NCBI GenBank assembly: GCA_037015955.1
Contig: CP143548.1
Location: 2,350,001-2,414,000 of the forward strand
Direction: 5' to 3'
Length of the DNA stretch: 64,000 bases
DNA from: Lachnospiraceae bacterium JLR.KK008
GTDB taxonomy: Bacteria > Bacillota > Clostridia > Lachnospirales > Lachnospiraceae
Part shown: piece after piece, positions 16,065-27,934 of the stretch
Layout: each line of letters begins with the position of its first letter
Numbering within the stretch: the first letter of the stretch is position 1
Made by a program: the position numbers and the translations under genes
The notes under the pieces: model-generated
What the model was told of the DNA's origin: nothing
Databases searched by the model: none
What the model saw: only the letters and a program-made list of their open reading frames with translations

Positions 16065-16232
16065 TTGACGCAAAACCAAACGCCCGTTACCACAACGGAG
16101 CATAAAATAGGAAAAGTTACTTACCTTGTATGTTCGTCCGCAAGTGAACGCGCAACGGACACACTGGATAAAAAGATAAAAAAACTCATTCGCAAAGACA
16201 TGGAACTGAACCCCGCAAACGCCCGGAAATAG
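16065..16232 (+). CDS. TnpW-family transposon protein (element A)
   Basis: A 55-residue protein starting with TTG at 16065 after AAAGGGGG. It has the family core ITTTE-like start (VTTTEHKIGKVTYLVCSS) and the helix TLDKKIKKLIRKDME. It sits about 100 bases upstream of the element A recombinase, paralleling the TnpW-recombinase pairing in elements B and C. Confidence 0.75.
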   Translation: MTQNQTPVTTTEHKIGKVTYLVCSSASERATDTLDKKIKKLIRKDMELNPANARK

Positions 16233-16254
16233 GGCGTTTCTTCACATTTTATAC

Positions 16255-16283
16255 ATGACACAGGCAGCGGTATGTGGTATAAT
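16255..16283 (+). promoter_or_regulatory. promoter of the element A recombinase
   Basis: ATGACA (16255-16260), a 17-base spacer and TATAAT (16278-16283) lie about 50 bases ahead of the recombinase ATG. Confidence 0.65.
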
Positions 16284-16287
16284 ATAG

Positions 16288-18009
<1,722 letters not shown>

Positions 18010-18022
18010 CATACATCAAAAA

Positions 18023-18075
18023 GAGGTAAGATAACACCCTCTGCAAAAAAGGTTACGTTATCTTACCTCAACAAA
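18023..18075. other. attR of element A with 13-bp inverted repeat
   Basis: GAGGTAAGATAAC (18023-18035) is perfectly inverted at 18057-18069, directly inside the right junction at 18073-18075. Part of the right arm also matches the left-end arm at 2896-2906. These are probably recombinase binding sites. The hairpin may also terminate the recombinase transcript. Confidence 0.65.
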
Positions 18076-18488
18076 TAAATGCTCAGATATTCCACCGCAA
18101 TATCCAGAACATCTTCCGGCGTGTTCAGCCAAATCATAATATTCCTTCCGGACAGCAGACCGATGCCGCCCAGACAGACGCTGATTATGAGAAATGTCAG
18201 AATCGCAGTGAATGCCGCAAGATTCATCCTGTCATAATCTTTTGCGCCAAAATATCTGCTTACCATGACGGAGGCACCAATCCCTCCGCCGATGGCAATG
18301 CAGATAAAAATATTCGTCAGCGAATACGACGCCCCGACCGCCGCCAACGCCTGTTCACTCACATACCGGCCCACTACAGCGGAATCAACCATTGTATACA
18401 TCTGCTGAAACAGATTTCCTATGATCATCGGCAGTGAAAACAGTATCAGCGCATACAAGGGCTTTTTTTGTACCAGATAGTCATCCAT
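18075..18488 (-). pseudogene. 5' part of the MATE efflux gene split by element A
   Basis: About 138 codons encode a normal MATE N-terminus: MDDYLVQKKPLYALILFSLP, then the conserved GNLFQQMYTMVDSAVVGR and ASVMVSRYFGA. The frame runs to IYL and then into element A, where it ends in a stop after three foreign codons. The other part is at 1955-2884. Precise excision of element A should restore the gene. Confidence 0.9.
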
Positions 18489-18593
18489 ACCGCCCTAATC
18501 TCCCTGTACCCTCATTATTTTTATTATAATCCGTCATACAGGGAAACACAATCCAAAAAATGCCCATCTCCTGCAATTATCAAAATCTTAGGG

Positions 18594-20342
18594 TCATTCC
18601 ACGTCCTGAAGTGCCGCGTAATCCTCTTCCCCGGTCCGTATTTTCACGACACGCGCTACCTGATATACGAAGATCTTGCCGTCGCCGATCTGTCCCGTGT
18701 ACAGCGCCTTCTTGGCCGCTTCAATCACATTTCCAATCGGAATCTTGCTGACGACGACTTCAATCTTCACCTTAGGCAACAGCGTGGCATCCATCTCAAC
18801 GCCGCGGTATTTTTCACCCGCACCTTTCTGGATGCCGCAGCCCATGACCTGCGTCACAGTCATCCCTGTCACACCCAGCTGATTCATCGCTTTCCTGAGC
18901 TGCTCATAGCGTTCCAGTTTCGCGATCACCACGACTTTATAAATGCCTGTGGCAGGTCCTGTTATCGCCGAAATGACCGGTACGGCCGTATCCCTCACCA
19001 CTTTCGATGCGTTTTCATAATCCTCTGCGCCCAGATCGGTATTTTCATTGACTTCCATAGTCATAGTGTTGGAGACGTCCATAATGCTGAAACCGGAGTA
19101 AGCGGATACGAGCCCGTGCTCCTTGGGATCCAGTCCAACAATCTCCTCTTCCTCTGTAACCCGCAGACCAAAACAGACGCGGATGATCAGAAAGGATAGT
19201 GTGATCGTCACCGCAGTCCAGACGGCTACGGCCCCAAAGCCGACCAGCTGAACGACCAGCTGCCGGGCGCTGCCGCCATAAAAAAGTCCCTTAATGCTGT
19301 CGTTGCCGGGCGCCGATGTCGTAGCGAACAGTCCTACTGCAATCGTGCCCCAAATACCGTTCAGGCAGTGTACCGCCACTGCGCCAACCGGGTCATCCAC
19401 CCGAAATTTATAGTCGAGCACCCAGACACCGAATACAACCAGCAATCCTGCTATCGCACCAATCACGCAGGCGCCCAGACAATCCGTCACATCACAGGAC
19501 GCTGTAATCGCTACCAAGCCGGCCAGAGACGCATTCAGACACATGGAAACGTCCGGTTTGCCATACCTGATCCAGGTGAATATCATACACACAACCGTTG
19601 CAATGGCCGGAGCGACTGTTGTAGTCAATGTAATTGAGGCGAGCTGTGCCACACTTGTAGCCGCTGCTCCGTTAAATCCATACCAGCCAAGCCAGAGAAT
19701 AAATACTCCGAGGCAGCCAAGCGGAAGATTATGTCCCGGAAACGCATTGACTTTCGTAACCGTTCCCTTCTCATCCCTGACAAACTTGCCAATCCGCGGT
19801 CCGAGAATCGCCGCCCCAATCAGAGCAGAGATACCGCCCACCATATGGATGGCACAGGAACCGGCAAAATCATGGAACCCGATCCGAGACAGCCAGCCAC
19901 CTCCCCAGATCCAATGCGCCTCGATCGGATAGATCACCGCCGATATAATGGCAGAATAAATACAGTAAGATAAAAACTTTGTTCTCTCCGCCATGGCACC
20001 GGAAACGATCGTAGCCGTAGTCGCGCAAAAAACCAGATTAAACACGAAATTTGACCAGTCAAACTGTGCATAATTCGTAAAAATATCAAAGCCAGGACGG
20101 CCGATCAGCCCCATCATATCCTCTCCGAGTAACAGGCCGAAACCGACAAGAATAAAAACGACTGTACCGATGCAGAAATCCATCAGATTTTTCATCAGAA
20201 TATTGCCAGTGTTTTTCGCCCTTGTAAAACCTGCCTCCACCATGGCAAATCCGGCCTGCATCCAGAACACCAGCGCAGCTCCGATCAGGAACCAGACGCC
20301 AAATACTTCACTACTGACGACACTTCTTATTTCTTCTGTCAT
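18594..20342 (-). CDS. amt: ammonium transporter AmtB fused to a PII (GlnB/GlnK) domain
   Basis: The 582-residue protein joins an Amt channel (residues about 1-430, with GAMAERTKF, HMVGG and the second pore region GAVAVHCLNGIWG) to a C-terminal PII-like domain of about 110 residues (KVVVIAKLERYEQLRKAMNQ, VTQVMGCG, GAGEKYRG, and VVSKIPIGNVIEAAKKAL ... GDGKIFV). PII proteins normally plug Amt channels in trans in response to 2-oxoglutarate and ATP/ADP. Here the regulator is covalently attached. The protein should take up ammonium at the cell membrane. It lies downstream of trpA on the same strand. Confidence 0.9.
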   Translation of the reverse strand: MTEEIRSVVSSEVFGVWFLIGAALVFWMQAGFAMVEAGFTRAKNTGNILMKNLMDFCIGTVVFILVGFGLLLGEDMMGLIGRPGFDIFTNYAQFDWSNFVFNLVFCATTATIVSGAMAERTKFLSYCIYSAIISAVIYPIEAHWIWGGGWLSRIGFHDFAGSCAIHMVGGISALIGAAILGPRIGKFVRDEKGTVTKVNAFPGHNLPLGCLGVFILWLGWYGFNGAAATSVAQLASITLTTTVAPAIATVVCMIFTWIRYGKPDVSMCLNASLAGLVAITASCDVTDCLGACVIGAIAGLLVVFGVWVLDYKFRVDDPVGAVAVHCLNGIWGTIAVGLFATTSAPGNDSIKGLFYGGSARQLVVQLVGFGAVAVWTAVTITLSFLIIRVCFGLRVTEEEEIVGLDPKEHGLVSAYSGFSIMDVSNTMTMEVNENTDLGAEDYENASKVVRDTAVPVISAITGPATGIYKVVVIAKLERYEQLRKAMNQLGVTGMTVTQVMGCGIQKGAGEKYRGVEMDATLLPKVKIEVVVSKIPIGNVIEAAKKALYTGQIGDGKIFVYQVARVVKIRTGEEDYAALQDVE

Positions 20343-20389
20343 AATATTTCCTCCTCGTAGTCTGTGTTCATACCGCCGGCCGTGCGATA

Positions 20390-20422
20390 ATAAAAAAGAC
20401 GCTACGGATATTCCATAGCGCC
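20390..20422 (-). promoter_or_regulatory. leader terminator/attenuator of amt
   Basis: On the minus strand, GGCGCTATGG and CCGTAGCGTC form a stem of about nine pairs with loop AATAT, followed by TTTTTTATT. This is a Rho-independent terminator lying about 50 bases upstream of the amt start. It could end the trp transcript or act as an attenuator. Nitrogen-regulated antitermination of Amt leaders is known in Firmicutes, but I could not confirm a second regulatory hairpin. Confidence 0.55.
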
Positions 20423-20521
20423 TTCGCCTTTACGACTCCTAGTCTATCATCGGCTGTCCCGACTGTCAATCGCCGTTCCTGCCAAATAATACTTTCAAAT
20501 TTTAGTAAATTTTGTCAATGC

Positions 20522-21322
20522 TCACAACATAGCCGCTTTCATACGTCCGAGGAATTCCGTTACATAGGGCACACAGTCCCGGCCATACTTCCCGACGATT
20601 TTCATTACCGCAGAACCAACGATGACGCCGTCCGCCTGCTCCGCCATCTCCCTCGCCTGCTCCGGTGTGGAGATGCCAAAACCCACGGCAGCCGGCACCT
20701 TTGTTATCTGCCGCACCTGCTCTATCATTCTGCCAACGTCTGTCGTAATCTCACTACGCATTCCAGTCACGCCAAGCGACGAGATACAGTAAACAAAGCC
20801 TGCCGCCTCCCCGGCGATCACACCCACCCGCTCCCGGGACGTAGGCGCGATCAGTGAGATCAGTTCCAAACCATATTTTTTGCACGTCGGTTCGAAGTCT
20901 CCTTTTTCTTCAAAAGGTACATCGGGCAGGATCAGCCCGTCGATGCCGGCTGCTGCCGCCCTTTTCATAAAATGCTCCGTACCTCCCTCCACACCTCCTT
21001 TACTTGTATTCCCATATGAATAAATGACATTTGCGTAAGTCATAAACAAAAGCGGAATCTCTACCGTCTTTCTCAGCTCACTCACCAGCGTGAAGATCCG
21101 GTCTGTCGTCGCTCCACCTGAGAGCGCCCGCATATTTGCCGCCTGGATCACCGGACCCTCCGCCGTCGGATCCGAAAAAGGAATCCCCAGTTCGATCAGA
21201 TCCGCCCCGGCCGCAGCTGCCTCCTGCACAAGACTTTTTGTCGTCTCCAGATCCGGATCCCCACATGTAAAAAATGGGATCAACGCCTTTTTACCGCGAA
21301 ACGCGTCCGTAATTCTACTCAT
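20522..21322 (-). CDS. trpA: tryptophan synthase alpha subunit
   Basis: The 266-residue TIM-barrel protein cleaves indole-3-glycerol phosphate to indole and glyceraldehyde 3-phosphate. Visible signatures are [12 protein letters not shown], the catalytic Glu in [29 protein letters not shown] and [13 protein letters not shown]. The ATG at 21322 (MSRITDAF) follows GGGGAGGA and overlaps the trpB stop by eight bases. It is the last gene of the trpDCFBA unit. Length is normal. Confidence 0.95.
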   Translation of the reverse strand: MSRITDAFRGKKALIPFFTCGDPDLETTKSLVQEAAAAGADLIELGIPFSDPTAEGPVIQAANMRALSGGATTDRIFTLVSELRKTVEIPLLFMTYANVIYSYGNTSKGGVEGGTEHFMKRAAAAGIDGLILPDVPFEEKGDFEPTCKKYGLELISLIAPTSRERVGVIAGEAAGFVYCISSLGVTGMRSEITTDVGRMIEQVRQITKVPAAVGFGISTPEQAREMAEQADGVIVGSAVMKIVGKYGRDCVPYVTEFLGRMKAAML

Positions 21323-22499
21323 AAATATCCTCCCCTCTGTATCTGGCAATGGCCGCGCAGTCCTTATCGCCCCGGCCTGAAATATTGATCACCATAATCT
21401 TGTCTCTGTCCATCTGCGGCGCCAGCTTCATCGCATGGGCGATCGCATGGGCGGATTCAATCGCCGGAATAATACCCTCTGTCCTCGAAAGAAATTCAAA
21501 GGCCTCAACCGCTTCCTCATCGGTAACTGCCACATACTGCGCCCGTCCACTGTCATAGAGCATCGCGTGTTCCGGTCCGATGCCCGGATAATCAAGCCCG
21601 GCAGAGATCGAATAGACCGGTGCGATCTGTCCGAATTCATCCTGGCAGAAATACGATTTCATCCCGTGAAAGATACCCAGTCTTCCCGTCGAGAGCGTCG
21701 CCGCCGTCTCAAACGTATCGATGCCCCGTCCCGCCGCCTCACAGCCGATCAGCGCCACGGACTGCTGCGGAATGAAATGGTAAAAAGCGCCCATCGCATT
21801 CGAGCCCCCACCGACGCAGGCCAGCACACAGTCTGGCAGTCTTCCTTCCTTCTCCAGGCACTGTGCCTTGATCTCGCTGGAGATAACCGCCTGAAAGTCC
21901 CGGACGATCGTTGGGAATGGATGAGGCCCCATCACGGAACCGAGTACATAATGCGTATCCGCGATCCGGTTCGTCCATTCCCGCATCGTCTCGGACACGG
22001 CGTCTTTCAGAGTGGCCGTTCCCGTACTCACGCCGTGCACTTTCGCACCCAGCAGCCGCATCCTGTATACATTGAGCGCCTGCCGCTTCATATCTTCCTC
22101 TCCCATAAACACTTCGCATTCCATATCCATCAGCGCCGCTGCCGTCGCCGTGGCCACACCGTGCTGCCCTGCCCCGGTCTCTGCGATCACACGCGTCTTC
22201 CCCATCCTTTTTGCCAGCAGCGTCTGCCCGAGCGCATTGTTGATCTTATGAGAACCTGTATGGTTCAGATCCTCTCTCTTTAAATAGATCTTCGCCCCTC
22301 CCAGCGCTTTCGTCAGCCGCTCCGCATAATACAGTCTCGACGGCCTGCCCGTGTATTCCTGAAAAAGCGTCGTCAACTCCTGCTGAAACGCCGCGTTATC
22401 TTTATATTGTTCATAAGCCTCCTCCAGCTCCGTGACGGCATTCATCAGCGTTTCCGGTATATACTGCCCGCCGTGAATCCCAAATCTCCCTTTTGACAT
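21315..22499 (-). CDS. trpB: tryptophan synthase beta subunit
   Basis: The 394-residue PLP enzyme condenses indole with serine. Recognisable are [15 protein letters not shown], the PLP lysine in [31 protein letters not shown], and the phosphate-binding glycine loop VGGGSNAMG. It forms the alpha2-beta2 complex with TrpA, whose gene overlaps its 3' end. Spacing from trpF is 53 bases. Confidence 0.96.
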   Translation of the reverse strand: MSKGRFGIHGGQYIPETLMNAVTELEEAYEQYKDNAAFQQELTTLFQEYTGRPSRLYYAERLTKALGGAKIYLKREDLNHTGSHKINNALGQTLLAKRMGKTRVIAETGAGQHGVATATAAALMDMECEVFMGEEDMKRQALNVYRMRLLGAKVHGVSTGTATLKDAVSETMREWTNRIADTHYVLGSVMGPHPFPTIVRDFQAVISSEIKAQCLEKEGRLPDCVLACVGGGSNAMGAFYHFIPQQSVALIGCEAAGRGIDTFETAATLSTGRLGIFHGMKSYFCQDEFGQIAPVYSISAGLDYPGIGPEHAMLYDSGRAQYVAVTDEEAVEAFEFLSRTEGIIPAIESAHAIAHAMKLAPQMDRDKIMVINISGRGDKDCAAIARYRGEDIYE

Positions 22500-22552
22500 C
22501 TCATTCTCCTCCTAATTGCTGCCTCTTTCAGACAATCGCATAACGTATACTG

Positions 22553-23260
22553 TCAGCAATTTCCTGTTGCAACCGCCTGCATGACTCTTTTTATTTTCTC
22601 TCTGTCCTTGCGGCCCTCTGTCTCCACACCACTGGAAACATCCACCATATACGGGCGATATGTCCGTATGATTTGCGATATATTTCCCGGTTCCAGTCCC
22701 CCTGCCAGAATATACCGCCGGCCGATTCCGACCAGAAGACGATGATCAAAGCACTCTCCCGTACCGCCGCCGTTGTCGAGCAGTATTTCATCAGCCGCCG
22801 ACCGCTCCGCCTGTCGCAGATCACCGCGCGATCGAATTCGAAACGCTTGCCAGACCGGAATATCCGGCAATTCCTCCTTCAAACTGATGATCTCTTCCTT
22901 CGTCTCCTGCCCGTGGAGCTGTATGACTTGTATGGCTCCCGCATCCACACAGGCTTTGATTCGCTCCGGGTTCTCGTTTACGAACACGCCCACCGCCGGA
23001 ATCCGTTGGTCAATACGCCCCCGCAGTGACAATGCCTGCGGCAGCGTCACATAGCGCGCACTGTGACTCCAGAAAATAAATCCGATATAATCCGGCATAA
23101 ATTCATTAACCGGACCGGCATCCTCTATCCTTCGGATGCCACACAGCTTGATCCCTGTCCTACGCGCAGTCCCGATCCCGACTCCAAGCCTGTTCGCCAT
23201 CTGCATTCCGCTCATGCTTATGTCTCCGCTCCCCGCTGCAATCTCCGTTTCCCGTCTCAC
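22553..23260 (-). CDS. trpF: phosphoribosylanthranilate isomerase
   Basis: The 235-residue frame contains a complete TrpF barrel starting at about residue 36 (IKLCGIRRIEDAG, GFIFWSHSARYV, VGVFVNENPERI, QLHGQE, LAGGLEPGNI, VDVSSGVET). The catalytic Cys and Asp are present. The first roughly 35 residues are unlike usual TrpF. The GTG at 23260 overlaps the trpC stop (GTGA), but an internal ATG (MSGMQMANRL) could be the real start. It catalyses the step between TrpD and TrpC. Confidence 0.88.
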   Translation of the reverse strand: MRRETEIAAGSGDISMSGMQMANRLGVGIGTARRTGIKLCGIRRIEDAGPVNEFMPDYIGFIFWSHSARYVTLPQALSLRGRIDQRIPAVGVFVNENPERIKACVDAGAIQVIQLHGQETKEEIISLKEELPDIPVWQAFRIRSRGDLRQAERSAADEILLDNGGGTGECFDHRLLVGIGRRYILAGGLEPGNISQIIRTYRPYMVDVSSGVETEGRKDREKIKRVMQAVATGNC

Positions 23261-24072
23261 ATATTTCCCTGCTTTCCTCTTTCTGCCGCCTTCCGGTAAC
23301 GCGCCAGTGTAGTTTTTATGTCTTGCGCACGCATAAGTGACTCCCCGATCAACACTGCGTCCGCTCCCAGCCCGGCCAGCCGCTCTATATCCTGTGCATC
23401 CCTGACACCGGACTCTGCCACAAAAATAACTTCCTCCGGCACCAGCTTTCGCAGTCTGACGGCGTTCTCGAAATCCACTTTAAAATTTTTCAGATTCCTG
23501 TTATTGACTCCGATCAGTCTCGCTCCGGCAGCCAACGCGCAACGTATCTGCGCTTCGTCGTGCGCCTCCACGAGCGCGCTCATCCCCAGTCTGTCACAAA
23601 CGGCCAGATAACGGCGTATCGTTTCCTGATCCAAAAGTGCACAGAGCAACAGTACCGCGTCCGCTCCCATTGTTCTGGCCTCATAGAGTTGATACTCATC
23701 AACCGTGAAATCCTTGCGGAGCATCGGCAGCAAAATCGTTTCCCGTATATCGCAAAAGATCCTGTCTGAACCGAGAAACCATTTCGGCTCTGTCAGACAG
23801 GAGACCGCGTCCGCCCCTGCCTCCTCATAGTCCCTCGCGATCTCCTGACAGGGAAATGTCTCCGAGATCACACCTTTGGACGGCGACGCTTTCTTCACTT
23901 CACAGATAAAAGACAATCCCTGTCCGCGTAGTGCCTTTTCGAACCGAAAAGACGCTGTCGCTTCCTTATCTGCCATGTACAGTGCCTGCTCTCTGATCAC
24001 TTCCTGTGCCAGTTTCTCCTTTGCCTTTGCTGTGCGAATGCGGGCGTATTCCGCTAATTCTTCCAAAATCAT
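23257..24072 (-). CDS. trpC: indole-3-glycerol phosphate synthase
   Basis: The 271-residue enzyme closes the indole ring. Motifs include [15 protein letters not shown] with the catalytic Lys, [38 protein letters not shown] and VAESGV. Its ATG overlaps the trpD stop by four bases (ATGA) and its stop overlaps the trpF start, so the three are translationally coupled. Confidence 0.96.
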   Translation of the reverse strand: MILEELAEYARIRTAKAKEKLAQEVIREQALYMADKEATASFRFEKALRGQGLSFICEVKKASPSKGVISETFPCQEIARDYEEAGADAVSCLTEPKWFLGSDRIFCDIRETILLPMLRKDFTVDEYQLYEARTMGADAVLLLCALLDQETIRRYLAVCDRLGMSALVEAHDEAQIRCALAAGARLIGVNNRNLKNFKVDFENAVRLRKLVPEEVIFVAESGVRDAQDIERLAGLGADAVLIGESLMRAQDIKTTLARYRKAAERGKQGNM

Positions 24073-25100
24073 CGCGTTCCTCCCATCCCCTGTCGGTTAG
24101 ACTCTCTGATCAGTACTTCCAGCTTTTCTTTTGCCGCACCGCTATCGACCAGCTCGGCGGCTCGTGTGATACCATCTGCCAGACTCTCCACGACTCCACC
24201 GATATAGAGACCCGCGCCAGCGTTCATCAAAGCTGCATCCCTCTTCGGTCCCCGCTCCCCATCTAAAATAGCCCTTGTAATCTCCGCATTCTCCTGCGGT
24301 GTTCCGCCCAGCAGGTCATCCTTCGTACATCTCGAAAGTCCAAAATCCTCGGGACAGATCGTATATCTTTCAAACTCACCAGCCCTGATCTCACAGACAC
24401 TGGTAGGCGCTGAGAGTGAGATCTCATCCAATTTATCCGTCCCGTACACAGCCATTCCCCGTCTGACACCAAGATTGGAGAGCACATGAGCCATCGGTTC
24501 CAGCAGTTCCTCACAATAAGTGCCAAGCACCTGTCTGTTCGCGCAGGCCGGATTGGTCAGCGGTCCCAATATATTAAAGATCGTCCGGATACCCAGCTCT
24601 TTTCTCACCGGTCCGACATATTTCATTGATGTATGATACTTTTGTGCGAAAAAGAAACATATGTGTATCTTTTCCAACAGTTCCACACATCTCTGTGGCT
24701 CCAGATCAATGTTCACACCTAGCGCCTCCAGGCAGTCTGCCGCCCCGCTGCGGGACGATGCCGCCCGATTTCCATGCTTTGCCACATTGATTCCGCCCGC
24801 CGCTGCGATCAAAGCGGCTGTCGTCGAAATATTAAACGATTTTGCTCCATCGCCGCCTGTCCCCACAATCTCCAGCAGGTCCATATCATGCTGTACAGTG
24901 AGCGCATGTGAACGCATGGCAGCCGCACTGGCCGTAATCTCCTCGATTGTCTCCCCTTTTACTTCCAGCGCCGACAGGAATGCCGCCGTCTGCACATGAC
25001 TCGTCTCCCCGCTCATAATCTCATGAATACAGGCATTCGCCTCCTCATAAGTCAGATCCTGTCTCTCGATTAATTTTGCCGTTGCCTCTCTGATCATCAT
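24069..25100 (-). CDS. trpD: anthranilate phosphoribosyltransferase
   Basis: The 343-residue enzyme transfers phosphoribose from PRPP to anthranilate. It shows the [16 protein letters not shown] motif, the [15 protein letters not shown] loop and [11 protein letters not shown]. It is the first gene of the visible operon. Normally trpE and trpG precede it, but here only about 120 bases separate its start from an IS21 element, and I find no TrpE or TrpG coding sequence in them. The native promoter and leader are presumably gone. Confidence 0.95.
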   Translation of the reverse strand: MMIREATAKLIERQDLTYEEANACIHEIMSGETSHVQTAAFLSALEVKGETIEEITASAAAMRSHALTVQHDMDLLEIVGTGGDGAKSFNISTTAALIAAAGGINVAKHGNRAASSRSGAADCLEALGVNIDLEPQRCVELLEKIHICFFFAQKYHTSMKYVGPVRKELGIRTIFNILGPLTNPACANRQVLGTYCEELLEPMAHVLSNLGVRRGMAVYGTDKLDEISLSAPTSVCEIRAGEFERYTICPEDFGLSRCTKDDLLGGTPQENAEITRAILDGERGPKRDAALMNAGAGLYIGGVVESLADGITRAAELVDSGAAKEKLEVLIRESNRQGMGGTR

Positions 25101-25375
25101 TGTCTCCCCCTTCTGAGCCGCCGCACAATACTCTTATGCGGTCTTCCGTTGATGCCCGCTCCCGTACAGCGATAGAATCGCGCCTGCGCTCCCTCCCTGC
25201 ATTTTGGCGGACTGTCAGGTGAATATTATCCTCCTTGGGAGCCACCAGTTTCCCGCTTGAGAGCCACCTGGAAGTTTCCACCTTGAGAGCCACCCCGGAC
25301 ACAAGATATAGTAGTACTGCCTCTGTTGCTTCAAAATACAACAGAGGCAATAACATGTATAGCTTATTCAGACGA

Positions 25376-26143
25376 TCATGATTCTATTTCGTCAACAAGC
25401 TTTTTCAGTTTCTTTGAATCATACAGCTTTCTCAGGTTTGTTTCATTTGTAGGGATTTCATAGGCATTATGGATAATCCTGTCCATGATGGAATCTGCCT
25501 GCGTTCCGCCGCCGAGCCTGCCATGCCATTCATCGACAGGATACTGTCCGACAAAGACGGTGGAATGATTCCCGCTGCGCTGTTCAAACAGCTCATAGAG
25601 GTTCTTGGCGTCTTTTTCGGAAATTTTGTAATTAAGCCACTCATCAAGGATAAGGATCTGATAGTTGCCGATCCTTTTCCTGTATTTTGTAAGCTCCCTG
25701 AGGTTGTCGTTCTGATTCTCAAAGTTACGCATCAGGTCAGGCATCCTGATATACAAAACCCTGTAAGTTTGTCTGCACGCTTCCACGCCAAGGGCGCATG
25801 CAAGGTAAGTCTTTCCAGCGCCGGTCGGTCCTGTGATGACAAGATTTGTTGCATTGGAAACAAATCCCATTGTGGCCAGATTCAGGATCGTGGACTTTTT
25901 TATCTGTCTGGAATCGTAATCCAATGATTCCAAGCTTGCGCTAGGATATTTAAAGTAAGCATTCCTGATCAGTCTGTTTATGAGCCTGTTCTCCCGTTCC
26001 TGTATCAGTGTTTCCAGAAGCAGTTCCAAACGCTTTTCGTAGCTTAGATCCACAAGTTTTATATCTTTTTCCTGCATTTCTATGATTCTTGCAAGGTCGC
26101 TTAATTCTAATACCGATAAACTCTTTTTTATTTCAATGTTCAT
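25376..26143 (-). CDS. istB: IstB-type ATPase, transposition helper
   Basis: The 255-residue AAA+ protein carries Walker A GPTGAGKTYLACALG and Walker B YQILILDEWL. It is close to DnaC in fold and the usual IS21 partner that loads or regulates the transposase. Its start overlaps the istA stop (ATGA), so the two are translationally coupled. Confidence 0.92.
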   Translation of the reverse strand: MNIEIKKSLSVLELSDLARIIEMQEKDIKLVDLSYEKRLELLLETLIQERENRLINRLIRNAYFKYPSASLESLDYDSRQIKKSTILNLATMGFVSNATNLVITGPTGAGKTYLACALGVEACRQTYRVLYIRMPDLMRNFENQNDNLRELTKYRKRIGNYQILILDEWLNYKISEKDAKNLYELFEQRSGNHSTVFVGQYPVDEWHGRLGGGTQADSIMDRIIHNAYEIPTNETNLRKLYDSKKLKKLVDEIES

Positions 26144-27696
26144 TTGTCGTCTCTCCTTTTTTTGTAATAATCTGCGCCTCTGACAATTCCGAATTTCTGA
26201 TTGTTTTCCTTGAACTCTGTGAGTTCTTTTGCACTGTTTATGCTCCTGGCATGGGAATATATAGTCTTATAATAAGGCATATGGTATTGCCTGAGCGCTT
26301 TATCACATGCTTTTTCAAGGACTTCCGGTGTATAGATATCCGCTATGGAAAGTATGGCTCTTGCTGTCTGCATGGGTTGTTCTTTCACTTTTGCCTCGTC
26401 AAACATCCTGCGGATTACCTCAAATGTTTTGGGGCCTGTTTCCCTTGCTTTGTCACAGAGATCTTCCACTGACAGATTTTTTTTGAGCGGCAAAGGAAGA
26501 TGGGCTTGCTCTGTCCGCATACCGTTTGTCATATGTTTGGAAAGTATCGGATGCTTTGCTATCTCTGTTCTGTTATAATAGATAAATACAAGATGGCTGT
26601 TAAATTTGATATCCACCTTGTATCCGATATACCTGTATGGAACGGAATACTGACCTTTGTTCCACCATATATGAGAGTTGCTGCCGACTTTATGCCCATA
26701 AGACCATTCACAGACTTCATAGGGAATAAGCGGCAGGGCTCTCAAGTATGGTTTTTCTTCCGTTTCAAAGATGCTCCGGCGGCTTCCGGGGCGCTTCTGG
26801 AAAGGCTTGTCATTGAATTCTTTTACCGCTTTTCGGATTCCGGCATTTAATGCGGCTAATGATGGGAAGGTATCATTTCTGAGTTTTGCGATAACAGCCG
26901 TGGCAATCTTACCCACACTCCCTTCCACACTTGCTTTCTGCTTTGGCTTTTTGACGCCTGTTGGCATGATAGCTACGGAATAATACTCGCCAAGCGAAAG
27001 ATACGCCTCATTTAGTATGATCTCACCTCTTTTAGGATGTGAGGTCACTCCGGTTTTTAAGTTATCACAGACAACTTTTACCGGTGTCCCGCCAAAAAAC
27101 CGGAACATGTTTACATGACAGGAAAGCCATGCTTTTTCATCCATACTGGCTGCGGCTTCCACATAGCTTATCTGGCTGTAGGGCATAGTTGCAACAAACA
27201 GGTATGCTGTTATACGTTCCCCGGTATCCGGCTCCGTATAGCTCATTGCAGGGCCGGACCAGTCAACTTCAATCTCTAATCCGGGTTTGTGTTCTATGTG
27301 GCTCGTATAGTTTTTATCTGCCGTAAATTTCTTATAATTTTTAGCAAATGTTATATAAGAACATGCACGTGCCCCGTCTTTCTCACATCTGGCACAGTAT
27401 TCTTCCCAAAGGAGCTTCTCTGTGACGCCTGTCTTCTTTAATTCCTTATGGACGTAAGAATAATCAACCGGTGCATATCTGGGCTTATATTTAAACTTAT
27501 CCGGATAAAACAGTCCATAGAGTCTGTCGTCATCCCATTCAGAAATATCATCCCACGATCTGCCTGACTGTAAAAACAATGCCTGAACTTCGGCGACGGT
27601 GTTTCTGGATACACCTAAAACTTTTGATACCTCCCTTGCGCTTAGATTTTTTCCCAGAAGTTCGAGAATGCTTCTGACTTTTGTCTTCTTAAACAT
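26140..27696 (-). CDS. istA: IstA-type transposase (DDE)
   Basis: The 518-residue protein has an N-terminal HTH (SAREVSKVLGVSRNTVAEVQ), an rve-type DDE core (first Asp in GLEIEVDWSGPAM, second in KVVCDNLKTGV, Glu in KQKASVEGSVG) and a C-terminal Mu-transposase-like region. It catalyses movement of the IS. Length and motifs look intact. Confidence 0.93.
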   Translation of the reverse strand: MFKKTKVRSILELLGKNLSAREVSKVLGVSRNTVAEVQALFLQSGRSWDDISEWDDDRLYGLFYPDKFKYKPRYAPVDYSYVHKELKKTGVTEKLLWEEYCARCEKDGARACSYITFAKNYKKFTADKNYTSHIEHKPGLEIEVDWSGPAMSYTEPDTGERITAYLFVATMPYSQISYVEAAASMDEKAWLSCHVNMFRFFGGTPVKVVCDNLKTGVTSHPKRGEIILNEAYLSLGEYYSVAIMPTGVKKPKQKASVEGSVGKIATAVIAKLRNDTFPSLAALNAGIRKAVKEFNDKPFQKRPGSRRSIFETEEKPYLRALPLIPYEVCEWSYGHKVGSNSHIWWNKGQYSVPYRYIGYKVDIKFNSHLVFIYYNRTEIAKHPILSKHMTNGMRTEQAHLPLPLKKNLSVEDLCDKARETGPKTFEVIRRMFDEAKVKEQPMQTARAILSIADIYTPEVLEKACDKALRQYHMPYYKTIYSHARSINSAKELTEFKENNQKFGIVRGADYYKKRRDDK

Positions 27697-27934
27697 AAAA
27701 AGACCTCCTTATAGATTATTTGGTGATACTGCATTTGCAGTTCTCCAGAAATAACTATAAGGAGATCCATAATAAAATCAAATATACATGGCAGCACAAT
27801 ATGTTGTGGTGGCTCTGAAGGTGGAAAATATCCATTCCGGATGGCTCTCAAGCGGGAAACTGGTGGCTCCCAAGGAGGATAATATTCAGTAAAGGACTTT
27901 TTAATCATATTCACAAAAAATTTACATTTCAGGG

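Larger units (their letters stand above)
25220..27888. mobile_element. IS21-family insertion sequence
   Basis: An istA-istB pair lies between inverted ends. TGAATATTATCC... at 25220-25267 matches the reverse complement of 27842-27888 over about 47 bases. Further internal copies of the GAGAGCCAC motif lie inside each end, as is typical of IS21. Bases just outside (left ...GTCAGG, right GTAAAG...) do not show an obvious 4-8 bp target duplication. Confidence 0.85.

Noticed and set aside
25045-25356. ORF running from IS21 into trpD as a possible trpE/trpG remnant
   Set aside because: None of the three frames upstream of trpD shows TrpE or TrpG motifs, and this one is in the wrong frame for trpD.
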